DNA of 64,000 nt from Begonia masoniana (taxonomy: Eukaryota; Streptophyta; Magnoliopsida; Cucurbitales; Begoniaceae), in the NCBI GenBank assembly GCA_022432975.1, contig CM039509.1, positions 39,590,209-39,654,208 on the forward strand, given 5' to 3'. The notes under the pieces were generated by a model. That model was not told the DNA's origin. It did not search any database and saw only the letters and a program-made list of their open reading frames with translations. The translations under genes were made by a program, and so were the position numbers. Shown one piece after another: positions 48,231-58,518 of the stretch (position 1 is the first letter of the stretch; each line of letters opens with the position of its first letter).

Positions 48231-49663
48231 GTATCACCTCTTATTTATGGAGTGCACATAATTCTATAGGCTATGTCGTTGTAACTTCTCATTTTATTGA
48301 TGACTCTTAGCAGTTAAATAAAAAAATTTTAGGATTTTATAATTGTGAATATCCTCACACTGGTAGTACTATTTATAGATATATTGTAACGATATTGCAA
48401 GAATATTATATTCGAGATAGAATATTTAGCATAACACTTGATAATGCTAGTGCTAACGATGTTGCTATTTATCATTTTAAAAATTATTTTCAATTAGATA
48501 CTACTCATGATTCTCTTTTCCATATGAGATGTGTTTGTCATATTTTAAATTTAGTTGTTAAATATGGTATGACATATATTTCGCATCATATTGAATTAAT
48601 TAGATCTGCCATTTCGTATATAATTGGATCTAATTCGAGGCAACAAGAATATAGAGATTTTTGTAAAGCTGCCCAACTTAAACCACAAAAATTAAAAATT
48701 GATGTAGATAATAGGTGAAATTCTACTTATTTAATGTTGGAAAATGCTAGGCCATATTGGCAAGTTATTTGTGCTTTTATTAATGAGAAAACACCAAGTA
48801 TTAATCTTGATAAATCTAATTGCGATGTAGCTAATATATTTCTTAATTTTTTAAAACCATTTTATGATGCTACAAATGAATGTTCGGAAATTTATTATCT
48901 CACTTCTCATTTTATTCTCCTAATTTTTATAAACTTAACGAGTAATTTTGCACAATATCGACAAAAAGATGAATTTAGAGATATACTTAATAAAATGAAA
49001 ACAAAATTTAAAAAATATTAGTTTGACATTCCTCCTATATTTTGATATGCATGTATAATGGATCTTAAATATAAATTAAGAGAAGTATGTCTCATAATTA
49101 ACAAAATTTCTAATAACTTACATACTACTTCTTCACGTTCTACGGATCAAATAACTAATGAAATTGCTAGTTTATTTTCTTCTTATGAATCTAAATATTC
49201 TAATGTTAGTCGTTTACGTGTTTCTTCACATGCTAGTTCAAGTAGTAATGGTAGAAATATTGTAGATTCACAATTTAGTATTCATGATATTTGGAATCAA
49301 TTAAATACGGATGTTTACTCTAGTTCTATGCAAAATGAACTAGAAATTTATTTTGACACTCGATATCAATTTTCTCGCGAAGAAAACTTTTATATTTTAG
49401 ATTGAAGGAAAATATTTTCCACCACATATCCTATTCTTTCTATAATGGCACGTGATCTACTAACACCTCCGGTGTCTACTGTAGCATTGGAGTCTGCTTT
49501 TAGTGCAGGTGGACGTGTGTAAGATGAATGTCGAGGACGACTTGCACCCAATCTCGTGGAGGCACTCATTTGCATGAAGGGTTGGAATGATGCCATCACG
49601 AGAAACCAACAACGAAAGGACGTAATACTTGAATACTTTAAAAATTTGGATATTGAAGATTAG
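48231..49663 (+). pseudogene. hAT-2 transposase pseudogene, catalytic and dimerisation parts
   Basis: This is the continuation of hAT-2 after the 15.9-kb insertion: SITLDNASANDVAI (hAT DNASAND motif), HMRCVCHILNLVVKYG (C..H motif), NSTYLMLENARPYWQ, CSEIYYLTSHFILL, the middle helical part, then after a TGA at 49403 the C-terminal hAT dimerisation domain: YPILSIMARDLLTPPVSTVA, ESAFSAGGRV, LAPNLVEALICMK. Three or more nonsense codons (48716 TGA replacing a Trp, 49403 TGA, TAA near 49520) and a frameshift at the insertion joint make it non-functional, though much is well preserved. Confidence 0.85.
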
Positions 49664-50165
49664 CATTGTAATTTACATTTTGAAGTATTTTTTCAACTTG
49701 TAAGTTTTTTGACATTTTGCACATAATCGACAGTTAGATGGGTGCTAACCTAGTTGGGATGTGTCTAATTTGTAGTGATGCAAATGTCAAATTTATAATG
49801 AATGTTATATTTTTTGTATATTTGGTATCTTTTGTTTTTTTATAATTAAATGTCATTTTTGTATTAATTAAATATTTTTATTATTTACACGACTAAGTAT
49901 CTATCATAATTTATCATTACTATAATAAATATTTATTATAGTTTTGATAAATAAAAGTTTAATGAAATATATAATATATTTATTTAAAATAATTTATTTA
50001 TATAAGTTCGGCTCGTTAAGCTTGGCTCGTTGGACCGGCTCGTTAGGCTTGTGGCTTGCGAGCCAGCTCGGGTTGGAAATTTTTTGAGGTCAGCACGTTA
50101 GGCTCGGCTCGTTTGGCTCGATAGGCTCGGTAGGCTCGGCTCAGCCGACTCGTTTAACATCTCTA
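49664..50165 (+). mobile_element. hAT-2 3' end: subterminal repeats and right terminal inverted repeat
   Basis: AT-rich 3' tail, then many GGCTCG/GGCTCGTT subterminal repeats (49990-50150), a usual feature of hAT transposase-binding regions. The end TTTAACATCTCTA (50153-50165) is the inverted form of TAGAGATGTTAAA, a classic plant hAT terminus. Confidence 0.75.
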
Positions 50166-50345
50166 ACTCCAGTGCACTACCAAACTGCTTAGACCAAGAG
50201 ATGAGTTGTCCTATTCTATCAAGATAAGAATTAGATTTATCCTTTCTCTGCAACAACATTAGTTGTCTAAAAATATGTTGATTTTCTTCTCCAACAACAT
50301 ACTCGATATAATAACATAGTCTTTTTTAACGATTAAGATTGGTAA
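50166..50345 (-). other. Possible exon fragment of an unidentified minus-strand gene
   Basis: The minus strand is open for about 45 codons (EYVVGEENQHIFRQLMLLQ..., ending LISWSKQFGSALE). I do not recognise the family. Its end lies in the proposed 8-bp duplication of hAT-2. If hAT-2 is removed, the sequence reads CTGGA|GTAAGTAATT, a good splice donor, so hAT-2 may have landed on an exon-intron boundary. It could also be chance or part of an older element. Confidence 0.3.
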
Positions 50346-50360
50346 GCCCATCGGTCTAAT

Positions 50361-50577
50361 AAATATTGAATGGTGATGTAGTTTGTGGGTTTCAAATAAT
50401 ACAAATAACCTCTTGTTTTTTTTTCAGATATGGCGAGCATTTGAAATAACTAGTGAATTACAACTCTACTGTACCGCAATCAATACCTTATTCTTTGTAG
50501 CCTTAATACTTTTTGCTGGTTGGTTCCATTATTACAAGGTTGCTTCAAAATTAGTTTGGTTCCAAGATGTAGAATCT
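50361..50577 (+). pseudogene. psaA: Nuclear plastid DNA: internal fragment of psaA
   Basis: The translation aligns to the plastid photosystem I P700 apoprotein A1: ILNGDV...IQITS, then [29 protein letters not shown], in the known order and spacing except one extra Phe from a lengthened T run. About 15 of ~70 residues differ from what I recall of the plastid protein, so this is an old nuclear insertion that has decayed. Neither flank continues psaA. It is not a functional gene, and no other plastid sequence was seen beside it. Confidence 0.85.
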
Positions 50578-50634
50578 AACGAAACAGACGTACCATTATT
50601 CTATTTTTTATTTTTTGAGTGAGAATGAGATGTT

Positions 50635-51911
50635 GTAACATATCAAAATTATTCCCAAAATCAATCTAAAATTAAAGTTCAATTTTCACAATTTAGCCCT
50701 AATTTTTGGTCAACTAAATCAATCATCAATCTCAGCTCAATCAATACCTAGCTGGAGAACTGATTTAGCCCTAATTATTAGTCAACTAAATAATCTCAAT
50801 CTCAGCTCAATCAATATCTAGCTGGAGATCCGATTTATCCCTAATTTCAATCAATTCTATGAACATTAAGGAAAAATTGATTTCCTACCTTATTCGTTTG
50901 TGAATCTACCCAATTGGATGGTCAGATTCATAACCTCTTCTATGGAAAGAAATGGGAGGAACTCCCCCATAAATTTAGGAGCTCGGTGACAGGAAAATCA
51001 CACCAAGTAACAAGAATTTCTCTCGTTCTGAAAATCAGAGAAGAAGTTGAGAGAGTCTGACACTTACCTCCCCTCGCCGAACCTCCGGTCACCGAAACTT
51101 GCTCCGACCACCACGAGGTTCTCTGAAGAAGCTTCATTTGCGCCTTGATCAGATGACTCCTCAGACGAACACGAGCAATCCCTTCCGATCAAACGACCGA
51201 CGTAAGATTTCTCTGTCTCTCATCGTCCTTATCTCGCTCGATCTCCTGCTCTCTCCGTTTCTCACTTTCTCACTCTCTCAACAGAACCAAATGTAGACGA
51301 AAGGAAGAGGAGAATCGGTTCTGTTAAGAACTCAGACCGAACCAGACATCCAACAACTGAACCAGTCCAACAGTTGAGAATCAAAACCAGATCAACAGTG
51401 AACCAAACAGAACTGGACTGTTCACTCGAACTGACAATGTTCATCAAAACCGACCCGAACCAGCACTGTTCACCTGAACCGGACCCGAACCAAATGTTCA
51501 CCCGAATAAAATCGGACCGATCGAAGATTGAACTGGTAAGAAATTTATGCTCAAATTCTATTGAAGTTGGAATAATTTAAGTGGAATTTTAATATTGACA
51601 TTCGAATTAGGTAGGAAAGTTTCAGAACTGTCCGAATCAATTCAAATCGATCCATCCGATCTGATCCGACCTAAGAATACAATGTAATGAATTTTTGCTC
51701 AAATTTTTTTGAAATTAGATTTATTAAATAGGATTTTAATACCAAAGATTTTATTTAAGCTGGGTATTATTTTGGAATGTTGGAATATCCCGATAAACAC
51801 TAATTGCTCGGAATCCAGGTTAGTGAAAATACAAATTTTTCAACGTTTTGGCTACGGCCTTACATCACAAGAAATTTATGATATTTTCCTATAACTCTTT
51901 TATTACACGAT
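50635..51911 (+). mobile_element. Old LTR, left part, interrupted at 51917
   Basis: It starts TGTAACATATC and has the general layout of the other LTRs: pyrimidine-rich leader (about 51190-51290), then CCAG|GTTAGTG at 51818/51819 and CCTTACATCAC near 51858. It continues after the Athila-like insertion at 59994. I found no target duplication; the right end is truncated or eroded. Confidence 0.55.
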
Positions 51912-51916
51912 TTAAT

Positions 51917-53391
51917 TGATAAGTGTGTATTTTACACACTTTATTGTACTTTTTAATACTTGAATTAATGAGTTTTACTCAAGTTTATTATGAAACTTCT
52001 GATATATTTGGTGAGTGTGCAGACAAATTAATTAAAACAGGAAAAAGAAAGAAGCTGAAGAAGAAAGACAGTTGAAGATAAGAAAAAAAAGGAGGAAATC
52101 GAACTCCATCCATCCATGCGATCGATTGCTACAAATAACAGAAATCGATCGCCATTCATATGGAAAAGCAGCCAGCGATCGATCTCTATACAATACAGAA
52201 ATCGATCGCCGTACATGAAGAGAAAGCAAACCGATCGCTGCACATTAAAGAAACCGATCGCCACACATATTTGAAGGCAGCAGCGATCGATCTCTATGAA
52301 ATGCAGAGATCGATCGCTACACATATCACTACACAAGCTTTTGCAAAGAGATGCCGCGATCGATTTCTGTAACTTGTCAGAGATCGATCGCCTATCACTC
52401 TAGATATGGAAAGACGATGTGTTTTAATCTGAACCGTTCAATTGAAGACAGATCTAATCTCAACCATTGATCAGCTTAAAGAAAATTATAAAACCTAAGG
52501 CAGCAGACCTAAAAGAGAGATCCGGAGCAAATCTAGAGGCCGCGACGGAGAGCACCACCGAGCGAATTCTTCGACGAGGAGGGGCGATCATTCTTCATAG
52601 TTTTCTTTTCCTTTCTTTTTAATTTCACTATTTAATTATGCAACTCTTTATTATTATTGTTGTTTATTTTTATTCTAGCATGAACTAAAACGTTTGTTCT
52701 AGGGTTTCGATGTAGCTTTACTATGATTGTTTATTTTTCTTGATTCAAGTATTTAATTTTCTGTTTCTGTTCTGTGTTTGAGTAATTTATTCTGAACGTA
52801 ATGCTTAGGTTTGATTGATCACCAAAACTAAGAACTTTAGGGTTGATTCGGGATGCGAGAGCGGAGAATTTAACCGTGCACTGAATAGTTTGCCATGAAA
52901 AGGATGTTAGGCTAGAGATAGCTAATGCGTTCATGTGGTAGTATAATTTCTCATTCTTAATGTATTCAATTAATTCTCAGGATTAGAGACCGAGAGGTAA
53001 TAATTCGTTAATTGAATAAGTTTATTTTTGCTCGAGAGAGATTGATAAATATTTTCGTGAAATTGCCATCAACACGAAGAAATAGAATTTAATTACTTGA
53101 ATTAGGTTTAATAAATAGGATTAGTTAAGTGAAATCGGAACCCTGGAATTTTCTCATCATATAATTTTACTATTTTACATTTAAGTCTTTTATTTGAATT
53201 GTTGATTGATTTTCAGTTGAATTAATTTAGTTTAAAATCCAAAAATTACTTATTATTTCTTTTCAAATTAAACTAATAATTAGATATTCAATATTTAACA
53301 TAATTATTCCTCGTGGGATCGACACTCGTACTTAATATACACTTTATTACTTTTGCGACACGTGCACTTGCGTATACGATTTTTCGCAACA
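51917..53391 (+). mobile_element. 5' LTR of the Athila-like element
   Basis: Between 52115 and 52395 it carries about ten GATCGATC/CGATCG sites arranged as pairs such as GCGATCGATC...GAAATCGATCGCC. These give several short palindromes. No protein gene; short ORFs in it recur identically in the 3' LTR. Confidence 0.92.
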
Positions 53392-53397
53392 AGTTTT

Positions 53398-53415
53398 TGG
53401 CGCCGTTGCCGGGGA
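53398..53415 (+). other. Primer-binding site for tRNA-Asp(GUC)
   Basis: TGGCGCCGTTGCCGGGGA is fully complementary to the 3' end of plant tRNA-Asp as I recall it, six bases after the LTR. This is typical of the Athila/Tat branch of Ty3/gypsy. Confidence 0.9.
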
Positions 53416-53557
53416 ATAAATTTTGTTAATCTTTGAATTATTTGATTTTAGTTTATATTTGAAATTTTATTTTATTTTATTTTATTTTTTTTTATTATTA
53501 TTTATTTATTTTATTTTATTGTAAGCTTAAATTGAATTATTTGCACATTGCAGGTGC

Positions 53558-56002
53558 ATGCGAAAATTAGGTACTGCCAACCTAATCCTTATCGATCTTG
53601 AAATTGAACGAACTTGCCGTAAAAATCGAAGGGAAACAAGACAAGCAATTATGGCAGCTAATCAAAATGCAGATGATCAAAATGCTCACATACCACAGAT
53701 GGTCGGGGTTGAGGCAGTCGAAAGAAGGACTTTGTTGGATTATGTTATGCCATCCATGGACGGGATTCAATCAGCAATTCGGAAACCGGCTATCACATGC
53801 AATAATTTTGAAATAAAGCCGGGTACAATACAAATGATCCAACAGTATCAGTTTTGTGGTTTGCCTAACGAAGACCCCAAGGATCATATTGCTAGCTTCG
53901 TCGAGGTCTGTGATACTTTTAAATACCATAATGTCTCCGAGGATGCTATTAAGCTCAGGTTATTCCCCTTCACACTGAGAGATCGTGCAAAGAATTGGTT
54001 ACACTCCTTACCTCCAGATTCAATTACAACATGGAATGATTTAGCACAGAAATTTCTATCCAAGTTCTTTCCCTTTGAAAAGATGGCGAAACTCCGTAAT
54101 GAGATCACCAATTTTGCTCAATTTGATGGTGAGACAATCTATGAAGCATGGGGCCGATTCAAGGAGCTTTTGAGAAAATGCCCCCAGCATGGTCTACCAC
54201 AATGGATGCAAATACAGACATTCTTCATCGGCCTATCAAGTTCTACACGGACGCTTGTCAACTCAGCAGCTGGTGGATCACTATTATCTAAGACAGAAGT
54301 GGAGGCATTTAACCTGTTAGAAGAGTTATCCCTAACTAATGATCAGTGCCCGGTTGAACGTCAGATTTTGAGGAGGCAGCCAAATACACCAGAAATGGAA
54401 GCAATAAGAGCATTGACTACACAAGTTGCATCTCTCACTCAGCACATCCAAGGAAATCAAGCTATGGTTAATGCAATTCAGTCACCGATCATGCAATGTC
54501 AATGGTGCCAAGGACCACATGCGAGTGAAAACTGTCAGCAAGGGAACCAAATGGTTAGAAGTTTATCTGAACAAGCCCAATATGTGGGAAATTATAATAG
54601 ACCGACACTTCAAAATTCAGGTAACTACTATAATGGGGGGCACAACAATCATCCGAATTTCTTGTGGAAGAACCCGAATAACGCCTTTCAGATGCCACAA
54701 GCTAATCAACCGGGACCTCCCTTTCCAGAAAGAAAACCTAATTTGGAGGATTTAATTGCCAAGATGGGAGAGCGCACCAATAATTTAATTGCTGAAATGG
54801 GGGAGCACACAAATAAATTTATGGCTGAGACGAGAACCACCTTACAGAATCAGTCAGCCCAAATTCGAAGTTTAGAAACTCAAATGGGCCAGATGGCAGC
54901 TGCATTAAATGGTCGCCCACAAGGTGCATTGCCCAGTTCCACTGAAATCAACCCCAGAGAACAATGCAATGCCATTACACTTAGGAGTGGAGCAGTGATT
55001 GAAAATTGTACCCAAGAAAATAAAAAAGTGGTCGCACATGACAGAGTGCATTCGTCATCATCCGAGTCCACACCAAAGGATCAAGAGCTACAGGAAGCTC
55101 CACCCCACATCCCAAAGACAATTATCCCAAAAGTCCCTTTCCCACAACGCCTGAAAAATGCAAATTTGGATAAGCAGTTTGAAAAATTCTTGAAAGTGTT
55201 CAAACAATTACACATCAACATCCCGTTCGCTGAGGCACTGGAGCAAATGCCTAAATATGCCAAATTTCTAAAAGATATTTTGTCTCATAAGCGTAAGATC
55301 GAAGACGGCAGTACGATCGCTTTGACGGAAGAATGCAGTGCTATTATTCAACGAAAGCTTCCGCAAAAACTGAAAGACCCAGGAAGTTTCACTATTCCAT
55401 GCGAAATTGGGGATTCTATATTTGAAAGGGCACTTTGCGATTTGGGAGCCAGCATTAACCTGATGCCTCTATCCATATTTCGGAAGCTTGGTATAGGTGA
55501 AGCAAAGCCCACAAGTGTAGTTCTGCAAATGGCCGATCGCTCTATTAAGCATCCGTATGGGTTGATTGAAAATGTCCTTGTCAAAGTCGACAAGTTTATT
55601 TTTCCCGCGGATTTCTTGATTCTCGATATGGACGAAGACCGAGGCATCCCGATAATATTAGGTCGACCATTTTTAGCAACAGGGGGTGCTGTAATTGATC
55701 TAAGAAAGGGAGAGCTTAAATTGCACGTACAAGATGAAGATGCCACATTCAAGGTGTATAAATCATTGGAGTGCCCAATAGAGGCTTCACGTCAACCAAA
55801 CAATTTTCTTGAGTCTAATGGGAAGCAGTATGTTGAAAGTTTGGGGGAGTCGCCATTACGGGTCCTACCACATATAAAGAAACCACCCGACGACAACAAG
55901 CTTTTAGCGAATGAGAAGTTCACAAATGGACAACGATTGACACCATATTGGGACGATACATTTCAACATGCAAAGCCAATCATATACCCCGACCCAACAT
56001 GA
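53558..56002 (+). CDS. gag-protease polyprotein of the Athila-like element
   Basis: 814 residues and intact. Capsid-like retrotransposon gag domain at about residues 90-260 (FCGLPNEDPKDHIASFVEVC, KLRLFPFTLRDRAKNWL, KFLSKFFPFEKMAKLRNE). Zinc-knuckle-like CQWCQGPHASENC (C-x2-C-x3-H-x4-C) near 314-326. A coiled-coil-prone region with repeated AEMGE/KMGERTN at about 405-450. Retropepsin at about 610-720 with ALCDLGASINLMP and ILGRPFLAT. Gag packages RNA into particles; the protease would cut the polyprotein. ATG at 53558 gives the longest frame; ATG at 53651 (MAANQNADDQ) is an alternative start. The frame stops at 56000-56002, where autonomous relatives continue into reverse transcriptase. Confidence 0.9.
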   Translation: MRKLGTANLILIDLEIERTCRKNRRETRQAIMAANQNADDQNAHIPQMVGVEAVERRTLLDYVMPSMDGIQSAIRKPAITCNNFEIKPGTIQMIQQYQFCGLPNEDPKDHIASFVEVCDTFKYHNVSEDAIKLRLFPFTLRDRAKNWLHSLPPDSITTWNDLAQKFLSKFFPFEKMAKLRNEITNFAQFDGETIYEAWGRFKELLRKCPQHGLPQWMQIQTFFIGLSSSTRTLVNSAAGGSLLSKTEVEAFNLLEELSLTNDQCPVERQILRRQPNTPEMEAIRALTTQVASLTQHIQGNQAMVNAIQSPIMQCQWCQGPHASENCQQGNQMVRSLSEQAQYVGNYNRPTLQNSGNYYNGGHNNHPNFLWKNPNNAFQMPQANQPGPPFPERKPNLEDLIAKMGERTNNLIAEMGEHTNKFMAETRTTLQNQSAQIRSLETQMGQMAAALNGRPQGALPSSTEINPREQCNAITLRSGAVIENCTQENKKVVAHDRVHSSSSESTPKDQELQEAPPHIPKTIIPKVPFPQRLKNANLDKQFEKFLKVFKQLHINIPFAEALEQMPKYAKFLKDILSHKRKIEDGSTIALTEECSAIIQRKLPQKLKDPGSFTIPCEIGDSIFERALCDLGASINLMPLSIFRKLGIGEAKPTSVVLQMADRSIKHPYGLIENVLVKVDKFIFPADFLILDMDEDRGIPIILGRPFLATGGAVIDLRKGELKLHVQDEDATFKVYKSLECPIEASRQPNNFLESNGKQYVESLGESPLRVLPHIKKPPDDNKLLANEKFTNGQRLTPYWDDTFQHAKPIIYPDPT

Positions 56003-58518
56003 CAGAATATGGTGTCGGGCTGTTGACATTAAAACAAGCGCTCGGTGGGAGGCAACCCACCCAAGTATCATTTTTAGTTCGTTATTTCAATTTTTGTTTG
56101 CATTAGTTTTGTTTATTTTTTATTTTTATTTTTATTTCATTTTATTAGTATTAAATTAAAAAAAATAAAAATAAAAAACACAAAATAAATAAAAATAAAA
56201 ATAATCATCTTTTGTAACCCATTTGTTATTTATTTTTATTTTTTGTTTTTATTTTATTTCTTATCATTATTATTAGTATTTCTATTTTTATGTTTTAGTT
56301 TCTTATATCATTTTATTTTCTCTATTTTCTTTAATTCTTGTCTTTTATTTTTATTTTTCTTTAAATAGGTACCGATTAAGTCATTTTATTTTCTTTTTAT
56401 CATTTAATTTTTTCTTCTTTCTTACTGTTATTTTTAATTTTCTTTAGTTTCTTATTTTATTGTCTTTTATTTATTTATTGTTTCTTTTATGTTATTTATT
56501 TTTCTGCTTTTAAATAGGGTCCAATTTAGTTATCTTAAATTCTGTTATTCATTTTATCATTTTATTTAATTTAATTTTAATTTTTTTGTTATGTTATTTA
56601 TTATTTTCTTTTCTTTTTATCTTTCTTTTTCTTGTTCTAAGTAATTTTTATTTTAGATTAATTAGCCATTTATTTTCCTGAATTTATTTTTCCTTATAAT
56701 TTTTATTTTCTTTTATTTTCCTTTATTTTATTTATTGTATTCTGTTTGTATTTCTATTTTTTAATTCGTTCCTTTTATCTTTCTTTCTTTTTATTTTCTT
56801 CTTACTTAATTTTTTCTCTCGTATTTTCATTTCTCGTTTCAAGTATTTTCATTTTCGGTTTTTATTTCTTCATTTAGTTGTTTAAAAAAAAAAAAAAAAA
56901 AAAAAAAACAGTTCTTGATATATTGCTCTCTCGACCGAAGCTCTACCACACCATTGCCGGGCCCCACATGAGGTACACTATCCCCTTTCCTATTTTTTTG
57001 TGTATGCTTTATTTAACATTGGGGACAATGTTGATATTAAGTTTGGGGGGGTTTTTAATTAAATTTATAAACATGTTTAGATTGGTAAGTCTGCTTAATA
57101 TTTTGAAATTCTATGGTATGATTATTTATTTCATTTGTTTAAAGTGTCGATGACTGCAACGTTGATTAATGCATGTTTCAACTTCTGAATAGATTCTGAG
57201 ATAGTATGATTTGTGATAGTAGCATTGATTGGAACTTAGGAAGTTAGACTTGTTTGTGTGGAATTGTTCATTCTTGTTTAAATTTAGCTGATAATGATAT
57301 AAATTGTTGTCTTGAGATCGAGAGCCTAAACACAGTAAGGGAGTGCTTGAGTGTAAACACTGAAAGGGAGTGAGCTCCATTTAAATTTAGTGAGTGATTA
57401 GTGAGTATTCAATTGTTCTTGGTTTTGCCCTGCATTCATGAATACAAATTATGATTTTTGCAGAAATAAGAGAATGACTTAGGCCATTTTTGAATCGTTT
57501 GAGCTTTTATTGACATACCTCATTTGTGTCATTTAAATGGCACCCTTAGTCTCCTATTTGAGCCTTTATTTACCACTATTTTGTCAACCCTAACTTAACC
57601 TACCCTGAAATTATTTTGACTATCCTGTTTATTGAGCACAGGGTTGTGGGTACATATTATGGGGAGAGTTGGAGAAAGTAGTGGTGAGAATCATAGCTAA
57701 TTCTTTTGTCAATTGTCTAAGTTGTTATGTTTTTCAGTGATTAAAGTTGTAAAAAAAAAAAAAAAAAATTTCAAGAGAAAAATTCAAAGTTAGTAGAAAG
57801 TTGAATTGTTCACTAGTAGAACAATTTTTTATGTGTTATTTAATTTGTTGTTCTCATCATTATTTGTATTTTATGTTTGTTAGTAAAGACATTGACAAAG
57901 GAGTTAGTTTTGAAAAATAGAGAGTGAGACAAGTTTGGGGGGATTATTGAGTTAACTATTAGAAAAGAGTTCAAGTAAGTGTAAGGAGTGAGGGTGGCAT
58001 AAGGATGGATTGTGCTCTAGAGTTTCGCTTGAATCCAAAAATTTCCTACCTTATAAACCCGACCTTACATTACAAGCTTAATTAAAGACCTATCGACTTT
58101 TATTCTGTTTATTCATATTTGTTATTAGTGAATAATGGGCAAGACTGATGAACAATAAGAGTGGATGGAGTGACCCTGAGAGATATTTTTGATTTCCCTT
58201 CTCATAAGACACAATTATAGATCTATCAGTTAAACGAGAATGAGTTTGAACATGTACACACACAAGTATTTCTGATTAAATTTCTCTCAATGCGATATCA
58301 TGAATTGTATTATTGAAAGTGTTTATTTAGATAGTTTATTTGCATGCAAATATCAAGCTGAGACAAAATACTGCGAACTGTGATTTAGATAATTTTACCA
58401 TGGAAATTTTAAATATTTTGCAGACTTAAAATTTTAGAAAATTCTGGATAAACTTTGTTAGATTTCTATGCTTATTTTTGTTCGCTTGAGGACAAGCTTT
58501 CATTCAAGTTTGGGGGTG
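56003..58518 (+). mobile_element. Non-coding 3' internal region of the Athila-like element
   Basis: Directly after the stop codon is GGTGGG-AGGCAA-CCCACC (about 56047-56064), a short hairpin often seen after gag-protease in related elements. Next is about 800 bp of TTTATTTTTATTT-rich sequence (56070-56880), an A run (56884-56907), ACATTG-GGGA-CAATGT (57017-57032, perfect stem) and three AAGTTTGGGGG sequences (about 57039, 57934, 58506). Only the last, at 58506-58518, abuts the 3' LTR and is the polypurine tract. No RT or integrase traces were seen. Confidence 0.75.

Noticed and set aside
52028..52372. Cys/Ser/Arg-rich ORFs in the Athila-like LTR (repeated at 58630-58974)
   Set aside because: They arise from the GATCGATC repeats and occur identically in both LTRs because the LTRs are identical; no coding evidence.
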